Of a DNA stretch of 64,000 nucleotides, positions 51,901 to 60,422 are shown one piece after another. Both the position numbers and the translations under genes were made by a program. Location of the stretch: NCBI GenBank assembly GCA_914767715.1, contig OU612068.1, positions 21,762,001 to 21,826,000 of the forward strand, in the 5' to 3' direction. How positions within the stretch are numbered: the first letter of the stretch is position 1; every line of letters begins with the position of its first letter. The notes under the pieces were generated by a model. That model did not search any database. It saw nothing but the letters and a program-made list of their open reading frames with translations, and had not been told where the DNA came from. The DNA comes from Membranipora membranacea. Taxonomy: Eukaryota > Bryozoa > Gymnolaemata > Cheilostomatida > Membraniporidae.

Positions 51901-53459
51901 TATCCTATTATAAGCGGTTTTCAAGATAACCCTCTTGTCAGCACATTTTTACTATGCGGCGTGGGTCAAAAGTACCAAACTGGAGAGAGGACAACTCCGA
52001 ATTGAGGCTTAAATCAGAGCTCAGAAAACTGTCTATTATGTATATTAGAGGAATAGTTGTCATCACATTGGTTTACTTCGGGGAGTTTTGTAAAGACCTG
52101 TACTTTCTGCCATTGCTATTGTACAATAACGCAACTTTGTTTGATTTGTTATAGGAGCGGACAACTTCTAATGGCACGCGATGTGATCCTGCTGATGTAA
52201 GTACAATTATTTCATACAGTTGAGACAAGGAGTTACTCCTTGGTTTAGATATGTAGATGTGCATGGAACTCCAGTCTGAATGTACCCATCAATTCAAGTG
52301 TTGACTGAACGTACTTAATTAATGTATACTGAAAAATTGAAGCCCACCTGCATTTATCTCTGACACAACAATCATGGAAAATTCTGGTTTCAGTTTGCTG
52401 TGAAACATTAAAGTGGCAAACAGCGTTCTTTGTGGCATTGTGGCCCAATTTTGGGTAGTTGATCAAGCTAAATGACGCACTATTCTAGATTGAATAATTT
52501 ATTTGCTTGACCTCTTTTCTACAGCCAAAATGTGTCGGGGATATCGGTGCAGGTAGTGCGAGACAGCAAAGCCAAAAAACAGGTGAGAGACACATGATAT
52601 TCTCACTCAGGGATACAACAATTTACTATAGGATGAAAAATATTCACAAATTCTTAATTTAGCATCCAGAATTGCTCGGTTCAAGGATTCGAAAATACAC
52701 AATTAAATTTACTCAAACTGTTTTATACGTGCTATCATGGAGGATTGTTGCAAAAATCTGATACTTAGTGTTAATTTTCTTTGGTAATCACTCATCAGCC
52801 TAATTGAAGAATTTTAGTCTTCACTCTTGTTTGGAGATCCAGCTCATAAAATGTATACTTTTGATCAACACAAGCGCTCACACAAACAATAATTAAGTAT
52901 GAGCAGTGATGGAAATTAGAAAAACATATTATTTCCCCTTTTTAGATAAGAAGAAGACTAACACAGAGGCGGGTCTAATTGTGGGGATAGTGCTGAGCGT
53001 TGTTGTGGCAGCAGTTATAGTCAGCGTCATTCTTCTCGGTGTGTACGGATATAGAAATCCTCAAAGTGCAGCGGGACAATTTCTCATTAAGGTACTGTCA
53101 TCCTGTTATCCCAGTTCATGTGTTCAAAAGGTATTTTGCAGTGTTATGAAAGTGTAAGATATTTTGTAAGGCCCAAAGAATTCAATCAACTTAGTTCTCT
53201 CGTATTTCTCTCTCTAACTATGTAAGCATCAGTTGATTGAGCCTCTATCTACTCTCCACTCAATCGGCCATAATACCAACATCAAAGTAATTTATCAAAG
53301 TTGGTGTAGCAGTGGTTCCTCATTTATGGTATTTCCGATGTCAAATTATTGCAGTATCGACCGAGTGAGTTATCCCGGAAATGGAGTAATAGCAGGGGAG
53401 ACGATTACCGCCTTAATTCTCAGACTCTCAATAATGATGCATATGAGGGCAACTGGTAA
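39948..53459 (+). CDS. PLXDC-like plexin-domain receptor with mucin regions (17 coding exons, 991 aa)
   Basis: Type I membrane protein of the PLXDC1/PLXDC2 (TEM7) family. Exons: 39948-40050, 40775-41607, 42091-42213, 42656-42679 (microexon, less certain), 43832-43901, 45094-45219, 46186-46239, 46904-46971, 47443-47524, 48035-48127, 48766-48917, 49544-50197, 50654-50896 (duplicated exon), 52155-52196, 52525-52582, 52946-53091, 53355-53459. A signal peptide (LVALSFLFFCALC) is followed by two furin-like RAKR sites at about residues 46-61. A Thr/Ser-rich mucin exon of about 278 residues comes next. The nidogen-like region (FYGHDVNHFTVTTGGFLY, TATQYVAPLMGNF) is followed by a Cys-rich PSI domain (CDSCHS...CYWCS). 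A second mucin region, one transmembrane segment (GLIVGIVLSVVVAAVIVSVI) and a short tail (YRPSELSRKW) that matches the vertebrate RRPSRW site complete it. Vertebrate PLXDCs are about 500-530 aa; the excess is mostly mucin. Which of PLXDC1 or 2 it corresponds to cannot be told. Confidence 0.9.
41431..41538 (+). repeat. 27-bp coding tandem repeat in the first PLXDC mucin exon
   Basis: Four consecutive 27-base units encode variants of TTPSSNTNA. The units keep frame and carry many potential O-glycosylation sites plus NxT sequons. Differences are mostly synonymous, which suggests recent unit turnover. Confidence 0.92.
47215..47340. repeat. Degenerate short repeat cluster in a PLXDC intron
   Basis: AAGCCAGAAGTA occurs four times with small changes, alternating with (T)ACCAAGTATTACCA units. 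Intronic, no coding signal. Confidence 0.65.
48291..48431. repeat. 35-bp minisatellite, four units
   Basis: The unit begins GGGACATACTCTCATTCCCT and ends CACAACAGGGAGGGT. There are four tandem copies with one or two changes each; the last decays. Each unit holds TCCCT and AGGGA, so it can pair within itself. It lies in the PLXDC intron before exon 11. Confidence 0.93.
48561..48606. repeat. GGGAGT hairpin, family D copy 3
   Basis: ACAGGGAGTTCGGGACACAT pairs with CCCCACACTCCCTGCTCCCA. It has the same layout as copy 1 at 28522 and lies in the same PLXDC intron as the 35-bp minisatellite, whose units resemble it. Confidence 0.6.
48979..49115. mobile_element. CCAAT hairpin element, family B copy 1
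   Basis: GCTAGCCAATGTATTGGCTC then TGATTGG is mirrored by CCAATCAGAGCCAACACATTAGC around a loop of about 20 bases. A second weaker pair (AGCTTTGTC / GACAAAGCT) flanks it at 49052-49110. It is in the PLXDC intron after the PSI exon. Confidence 0.75.
49166..49192. repeat. (ATA)n microsatellite
   Basis: About eight ATA/TAA units in a PLXDC intron, close to the family B element. Confidence 0.85.
49975..51310 (+). repeat. Tandem duplication of mucin exon plus intron in PLXDC (~680 bp unit)
   Basis: Unit 1 (about 49975-50653) is the 3' part of exon 12 plus the following intron. Unit 2 (about 50654-51310) repeats both. In the exons, SAIPKQTST, SGKSD and PITQ-TE are shared, and both copies end ATATCAGAG before GTAGAC. 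In the introns, ACAATGGTGCACTCG-like sequence and TGTTATATTTACACCTACTC recur. Unit 2 is in frame, so an 81-codon extra mucin exon results. Confidence 0.9.
51340..51420. mobile_element. CCAAT hairpin element, family B copy 2
   Basis: CAATGTGTTGCTTCTGATTGG and the mirrored CCAATCAGAGC flank a loop containing TTTGGTTAGG. Degenerate relative to copy 1; in the PLXDC intron after the duplicated exon. Confidence 0.6.
51523..52037. mobile_element. Foldback MITE, copy 2 (~515 bp, in PLXDC intron)
   Basis: Same element as at 16147-16643, in the opposite internal orientation. The ends are TAGACAGTTTTCTGAGCTC and its complement. Arms carry TTTGGTACTTTTAACC and CTGAAAGAGGGTTATCTTG and their complements. 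The flanks are TA on both sides. No protein-coding capacity. Confidence 0.88.
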
Positions 53460-55045
53460 CTGATCCATAGAACATTCATTCAGGAAACAGACTCTCAAGG
53501 CTTCAAAAATAAATCAAACCATGGGTCCACAGAGTATAATACTTATCTTATTATGTTTCTATAAATTTATCGTTGTTGATTTTTACTGAACAATTAACCC
53601 AACCCATATGAATAGATGCTTGCTCATAATTACTTTTGGCGCATACAACTGCTTCTGCCTTACTCGAAGGTATGGTGGATTCATCACTGCTTCGGTACCA
53701 CTGATACCCATGCAAAATACTGCTTTTCCATCGAGCGCCATCACCACATATTTAACAGTTTGGCCTTTCTTGATTGTCTTTGATTGATTTGTTTTTTTTT
53801 AGCTATCCGTCAATTGCATAACGTCATAACAAAATTTTACTGACCGCTGCAGTTGTCCTGACAAGCAATGACAAATTTATCTCTTTTTTAGTGAGTGAGC
53901 TCACTATTTTAAAGACTCTGTTCTATGCTGTGATTATGATGTATACTTATGTGCCATCAGTCAACCTGATCTTCTATTTTATCACTCATGCAAAATCCAA
54001 ATATATATTCTCTTGCCTCATACTTTTAATTAGACAGAAATGTATGCTCACTTTATTTTTGAAACACCAAATGCTTTGTTGATATCCTACACCAGGATAA
54101 CATGTTATATTTAATTCTTCTGTTTATTATTATTGGTAATTTAATTTAATGAATGATACCAAACCTATGTATGCAATACGTCAACACCAAATTCTCATCA
54201 ATTACGTCTGAAGATTGAGATGAAAGGTGTGATTTTTTTACTCTTTTGAAATGACTGCTTTAATATTTTAATTTCTTTTTTGTTTTCTTATCATTCTCCA
54301 ATATGCAACTCGGAATAAATATATACTGTGTTCTGTAACTGCTAAATTTCTTTGCTTTGAGGGCAATGTGCGCGATATGGTATCGGTATCAGCATTCGGT
54401 ATTTGAGAAGCTCAACTCCATCACATCAGTGGCTAATACAATACGATCAACTTCATACTCCTACATCATACTACATTGTACATGAGCAAGAAGGGGCAGT
54501 AACAACATTATCCATAATACATACTCAGAAGGCTTTTTCACTGCAACATCTAGTTCAAGTCAGTACAAGTTGACAGAATAAAAAATCTGGGACTGGTCAC
54601 CTCGTTGGGGATATCATTCTGTGAATTCAGCTACAAGATGAGTAATGTTGTATTGTGTTGAGTAGTTGTCAATATATTTTGCGAAATTAAACATGTAACA
54701 TGAAAATACTATTTGAAACCAAGTAGTGATCTAGATCACATTTAATTCAATTTGCTCACGCGCCGGTTTCTCCCATTCTTCTGGTGAGCGGGTGGTTCAA
54801 AGGGGGCAACTCAAAGTGGAGGCAAATTGGATCATCCCAATTTACATGAGTCTGAGAAGTTTTCCCTTTTTGTTTTTCTGCTGTTGATTTCCGATTGAAC
54901 AAAACGAAATGGGGCATGGTCTTATGCCTCTGCTACTACTATTACTTGCTCATCTTGCCCAGGAGATCTAAATTGTGCGCAAAAAGCTAAACAACATATT
55001 TTTCTTTTAATAGCTCTGTTAATGCAAAAATAAAAAGCAAGCAGC
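53460..55045. other. PLXDC-C11orf54 convergent intergenic region
   Basis: This is the 3' flank of two converging genes. AATAAA at 53508-53513, about 50 bases after the PLXDC stop, is a good candidate poly(A) signal. The region is AT-rich and carries a family A element at 54728-54842. The 63-codon frame at 53891-54082 has no recognisable similarity. Confidence 0.55.
54728..54842. mobile_element. Small inverted-repeat element, family A copy 4
   Basis: GATCTAGATC...AATTCAATTTGCTC on the left and AGGCAAATTGGATCATCC on the right. The core TTCTTCTGGTGAGCGG differs by one base from the other copies in the shared part. Intergenic. Confidence 0.68.
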
Positions 55046-58000
55046 TTAATTCTTTTCTTCAGGCTGGTCAAACCGGTGAAGTGTTTTCGCCAAACCAAAG
55101 TACCCTTTATAAGCCACTTCATCAGGGGTAACATCATAGTGGTAGTGACCTGCAAACCCTCTATCAGTGAAGCAGTGGAAATGTTGTACCCTCAGATCCA
55201 GTCCCTGTTAGATAGAGTCAAGAGTGTAATTAACAGCATGATTGTTTATAACACAACAATCATTTCAAATGAAAACTGATATCTGATACAGCCCCCCCCC
55301 CCCGCATATCGAGCCACTAAGTTGTGATAACTGATATCAAGAGGTCCATTCTAGTTGTATAAGCTATAAATTGTCTTACTTCAGAAAAAAATGGGGATTT
55401 GTTATTGTTGGGAAGGGGTAGCCACTTCTATGTCTATGAGCTAGATAAGAAAAAGAACCTGTTTTCGTCTGAACTTACTAGTTTTTGATAAGATTCTGAT
55501 GCAGTGTTGTTGAAATGAACCCTTTATTCTTATTCATTGTATTGAAACAAAACTGAAAGCATCAAAATATGGAGAAAGGTAAGTCCATTTAGCTCTCTAA
55601 ATATTTTAATTAAGTTCATTGGGGTCTCTTATTCTGTAACTTACCGGGTCGTGTGATACGAGGTACCCAACAGCTGTAAGAGGAGCCTCGCTCTCATCAA
55701 ACTTAAGTAAAGGGTTCAGTTGTTCCCATGTTGTCACAGGGCTTCCTGTGACCTCTAACTGGAAACAATAATTCACAGAAAGAGATGTATTGGGTGAATG
55801 CAGGTAACAGGTGTGTTCCCTCTTTGGTGGCGGAGTGCTATTGCAAAAGTTGGGTGTCGGGGTGCCTCGATACCAAACTTTTGCCACCAGAGAGGGAAAA
55901 AAATTGTTCTAGTGAATGCCTTTGTGTGTCAGCACCTTGGAATAAGTGATCATTATAAGATCAAGGTTGGTTGTGCCCTGTGATGATACAATAACGTCAA
56001 TATTGGAACTGAAGATTTTGCCATTGCTAGTTTAAGCGCTCAAACGGTGGCGGGATGCTGGTAGAGGCATTTCATTATCAACCACTTTCTCCCCTCCGGG
56101 AGGAAGTGGTTGATAATGAAATGCCTCTACCAGCGCTTAAACTAGGCCATTGCCAGCTTGTCCTCTTTAGCTGTCACTGACTACTCTACTTATGCAATCA
56201 CCTGCTGATGATTGTCTTTTGTATAACACTTAACAAAATACTGATATAATGATATTATATGTATATTCTATGATGTATTGCCAAGGATATGAAGCGGATG
56301 GAACGTTTTTTTTTTGCCAACTAACCAAATTTAAATTTTTGTCACATACCATTGTTTGGAGTTTTGCTTTTCCCTGTTCCACTAGAAATGTTCCTCCCAG
56401 TCCAACAGGCTGATCACCATACTTCTCTGCCAGGCAGTTTCTAATACAGCATGAGTAGCTTTCTTCTCCTGTCCGCTTACTGGCTTTTACTTCCAGTACC
56501 TGTTGCAAAGAAAACAGCAGTGTCACTTTTAAAAATTGTACATGATTTGCTCACTTTTATTGATAATACTAATGACTAATGTACGCTTCGGGTAAATAAA
56601 ACTTTATTTATATTATACATGGCAAGTACCCTGTCTGCCAAACAATATATTACAGCGGCCCTGTTTGTCACTTTTGGTTATAATTGCTTGAAGCGCATCC
56701 ACATTTTTTCCCACATTCTTTAGAACCATAAGAAAGAAAAAATAATTGTTTACCAACAGAACAAAGAGATGATCGGGGAAATTGTGCCGCTTGTTAAATG
56801 AAAGACGATTATACTTAGTTCACTAACCTTGCCGCTTCTTTTGCCTTCAGATATGTAGAGATTAGCTAAATATGCAAACTGATCAGACTCAAACTCTGTC
56901 CTGTCTAGTTCTGTGGCTGTGTTCACTTTAGATATTTGGGTGTTAGTTTTATTCTGATCACCATCAATGTGCACATTAGCCATCTCCTTGTCAGCACCAA
57001 CGAACGGCCAGGGTCCCAAGGGTCCTAAGACTAAACCTTTAGTTGTCCCTGCTTGATTTAGGACATCATTTAACCTGTATAGCTAAGTTATGAAAAAAAA
57101 ACAATACATATATACATACTGCTCTTTTTCAAATCAGATTGACTCCGATTGATTATATTACATTCAATTCAGCAGAAAAAATTAAGATATCCTCACCATG
57201 AAAGAGGGGATGCAAATCCTGAGTTTGTAAATGAAATGATTTATTTGAAGACTTTTTTATGCGTAACAAAAACCCAACCTTTAAAATTTCCAGCATGCCA
57301 AACAGGAAGGGAGAAGGAAAAGGTTGTTGACATATTATTTTCATACTAAGGTGAAAAACTTGGTCTGCAAATATTGAGCTGATGCTGATGTCCATCAGCG
57401 AGTGTCTTGGTTGTCGAGCCTTTCAGCTGAAATCATGTGAGAGAGCCATCGTCATATTTACCAACCTTTTCTTTATTGGGAAAAGGAAATAGATACTCTG
57501 GTCCACCAACTTCAACTACCTTCTGATCTCCGCATAATCCTAAAAAACAGAGTAGTAAACTAACTCCCTGTACCCACTGCATACATATATGCATAATAAG
57601 TTAACAAACCTTAAACACTGTTTATCGACAGCAGTGGTGTTTCATAATTTACCATCTTACTTTTCTATTTATCACGCCTATTACACCAATTAGTACCATC
57701 AATAAAGTAGATTCGAAATCTCTGGCTCCTGACCCTGTGGGACCAAAAAGGTAAGAAATGGCTCTCCAAAATCATCAGAACTACTTTAATTTGTGTTGCA
57801 ATCTATAATGTTTCTACCTACGACTCAAGAGCACTATTGTTTGTGAATAACTGCCCTATGCCAATAAGTGGCCTCAACTTTCTATTTGAAAGTTACTAAC
57901 AAATTAAGTTAATATTCATTTGATATTATGATTTATATTATTTAGCATGTTTATGAAGATTTATTTTTCATGATATATCTATCAAGATTTAGCTGATGAT

Positions 58001-59230
58001 GATTTATTCTATGTTATGGTTTGGTTAGAAATAATGATCCTCACCTTTATTTTACATCCATGCAATTATTTTGGTACGACAGGTTTTATACAATAAAACC
58101 AGCTTGCAGTCAGATAGGTAACATTAAGATCCAGGGGAGTTTAAACGCCTTACCTGGTGCTGCTAGACTGAAGGGTGGCTGACTCAGATCAGGACAGTCA
58201 ACTACTGAAACATCAACTGTAGTAAAGTTCTTAGATAATCCTGCTCTCAAAACTAAGGGGAGAGAAGAATAGATAATCTGGTCTAAAATCTACTTTACAA
58301 GGACGGACGGCAAAACAAATTAAATCTTTCAAATGCAATGAGGTGACTCATCAAAAATACCATTCAGTGGTGTCGCTTGATTACCGTCGCCTATAATTTA
58401 GCTCAAATGTAGTGAGGCATCACAAAGGCAGTACAAATTACTTTTTCCATCTAGGGTTGGGTCAGCAATTACAATAACGTGAGGCAGTAAGCTGGTCCCT
58501 ATATCAGACTAGCCTTTGTAGAGGGATCTACTAACAATAGTTACACATTGCCAAGTTATGCAGACATGTTGGCTGGCATCTTTCCATCGAATAAGCTTGG
58601 GATTGCCATGAATGGTTGGATTTCATGACATGCAAGCACATTATTACATATTAGATAAAATAATAAGATAAAAATAATGAGAAAAAATACGCTTGCAGAC
58701 AGCTTTCTGAATCACCATATTCTCAACAGAATCTTGGAGTTACATTTCCAACATACAATTATTACAGTAGTATTTAGACTTTGGTGGAACACTGATAATT
58801 ATGATCATGTCGCAAAACCAGACGCTGAGACCTCTGTTGGCATTGCGGACTATTGAAATCAAATGGTATTCATTAGTCATAGCTACGAGTGTGAAATGAT
58901 TGATGAGCTGCATTCATCCGCAGTCAGACCTTGGCGGTGCATGCAAAGATGATCATTGGCGCCACTGTCTGAAAGGGGCTTGGCATGCTCCATTCAGGCT
59001 TATCACCGCCAGCATTACCAACATTTTATATCATCCTCAATAACAGAAGACCACTTCCCTCCTAAACCGCCCTTCTACCCGCAGCCCCTTATTCAAGATA
59101 ATCCTACAGTCATTGCAATTCCATTTGTGTTTCTAGTGCTAAAACAAGCTTTGTACCCTTAAAATAGCTCACCTTCGGCGATTTCTTCCAGTGGTGGTGT
59201 TAAAAGCTTGAGCACTTTGCAGGAGTTCAT
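55046..59230 (-). CDS. C11orf54-like (DUF1907) ester hydrolase, paralogue A (7 coding exons, 302 aa)
   Basis: Homologue of human C11orf54 (PTD012), a zinc-binding protein with ester hydrolase activity. Coding exons in transcript order: 59173-59230, 58154-58252, 57466-57539, 56828-57082, 56350-56499, 55645-55758, 55046-55204. Family landmarks are VSVVDCPDL, LCGDQKVVEVGG, EVKASKRTGE, VGLGGTFLVEQGKAK, and the metal site region with HFHCF and GHYHYDVTPDE, which keeps the HxH and downstream His ligands. Human C11orf54 is 315 aa. Compared with paralogue B, exon 4 is three codons shorter and the Gly-rich loop reads GPLGPWP instead of GPGAGPWP. The tail ends QPEEKN rather than the conserved SxxxGRD-like end. 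The start ATG at 59230 opens an exon with PPLEEIAE, the family's N-terminal helix. All six intron positions are shared with paralogue B. Confidence 0.9.
55292..55304. repeat. Poly(C) tract
   Basis: About 13 C in the last intron of C11orf54 paralogue A. Confidence 0.85.
55811..55901. repeat. Imperfect hairpin in C11orf54 paralogue A intron
   Basis: TTCCCTCTTTGGTGGC and GCAAAAGTTGG on the left are mirrored by CCAAACTTTTGCCACCAGAG and AGGGAA on the right. It lies about 50 bases upstream (in transcript sense) of exon 6. Confidence 0.7.
56027..56148. repeat. Long hairpin in C11orf54 paralogue A intron 5
   Basis: CTAGTTTAAGCGCT, then CTGGTAGAGGCATTTCATTA and TCAACCACTT, are mirrored in order by AAGTGGTTGA, TAATGAAATGCCTCTACCAG and AGCGCTTAAACTAG. 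The inner arms are perfect over about 30 bases. The left arm carries a 17-base insertion between its two blocks that the right arm lacks. Confidence 0.85.
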
Positions 59231-60422
59231 TGCTGCTTTGCTTGTTTGCAATGACCTACTAAAGTGACACACTGGTTACATGACCTTGTAATCATCATTG
59301 GTTGTTTAAATGAAATTGATTGAAGGCTAGCTGAGTGATATTCTGATATTTACATTAAAATTATACGACTGTCACTGGTTCACGTCATCCTCCCACAGCA
59401 TGAATCAGTGGATAGAGTGATGAAGCATATTTATGTATATTTATCATTTTTATAATAATAACTCATAATTTCTTATGTTATTCATGTCTCCACTTATTGA
59501 CTGAGGAAAAACTCCAGTTAACAAGTTTTTAACACATTTATTACAAGTTTATTATTAAACCATGTCTTACTATGGCAGTCTTGCTTTGTCTTCATTTTCA
59601 CAGGAAGACAGATAGAATCATCATGAAAAAATTGCTGAATCACTTTTCAAGTTTGCTGCATACAAATAAAAAATGAGTGTTCTCATGTTGGGGCAACTAC
59701 TCGAATAAGTGTCCAAACTTTGCACAGACGTGACTATTTCTACTTTTACAATTTTTTGTTATGTAAATGGAGAAATAGAGATATATGTATTATTTACATG
59801 TGCACGAATATATATTCTCAACCAATTAGTGGGCATTCAACCTTGGTTGACATTCGAATGCCATCATTATCAATCAAGAGCCATCCATATAACTGCTGCA
59901 ACTGCATACAAAACTGACTCTTTGGTGTCAGCTGAGAAAAGTTGGATTGTTTAAGGTAATGTTAGTGTATTTTTCGATAACAAATCAAAAAATAATATTT
60001 TTTTGTTCATCAAAATATTATAGCATAAAACTAGGAAGTATTCTTGTATTGTAAAAAATGTAATAGTGAATTAACAAGCGTTGTCATGGTGGTCCCTTTT
60101 CATTTCAATGCTCTTTATGACCAAGGGCAACAAAAAACGAGATAGGGCGTGACGATCTGTCCAGTGGCACTATTAGTGTTGAACCTTTACCAGTAAATCT
60201 AGATTGCTGTAGGTTAGAATTGAAGCTGTTTGATTACTTGCAAACTGTACTGTTGGCAGTGCGTGTACTAGCCAATATGTTAACTCTCATATGATTGGCT
60301 GTTGGGTGGGAAAGAGCCAATCAGAGCCAGCACATTGGCAAGGCCTGTACTAGTGCTAGAAGGGCATGATAGACTAAAAATTTGCTTTGAAAGCTTCATG
60401 CATGAAAAAAGTTATAAATAGC
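59231..60422. other. Spacer between the two C11orf54 paralogues
   Basis: About 1.2 kb between the start of paralogue A and the stop of paralogue B, both on minus. It should contain the promoter of A and the 3' UTR of B. A family B hairpin sits at 60266-60358, just after the B stop codon in transcript sense, so it may lie in the B 3' UTR. No exon recognised. Confidence 0.5.
60266..60358. mobile_element. CCAAT hairpin element, family B copy 3
   Basis: CTAGCCAATATGTTAACTCT and ATGATTGGCT on the left are mirrored by AGCCAATCAGAGCCAGCACA and TTGGC on the right, with GTACTAG outside on both sides. About 65 bases downstream of the paralogue B stop. Confidence 0.75.

Noticed and set aside
53233-53459. 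Longer versions of the last PLXDC exon (acceptors near 53232, 53310 or 53313)
   Set aside because: The acceptor ATTGCAG at 53354 gives a tail beginning YRPSEL directly after the membrane-proximal FLIK, which matches the vertebrate PLXDC tail. The longer versions add unrelated residues or use another frame.
53891-54082. 63-codon hydrophobic frame downstream of PLXDC
   Set aside because: It lies after the PLXDC stop and a good poly(A) signal; AT-rich sequence easily encodes Phe/Ile/Tyr runs by chance.
58956-59162. 68-codon plus frame in intron 1 of C11orf54 paralogue A
   Set aside because: It resembles intron 1 of paralogue B near 63766-63830 (ATAACAGAAGACC in both) but is not conserved as protein; a shared intron relic is the simpler reading.
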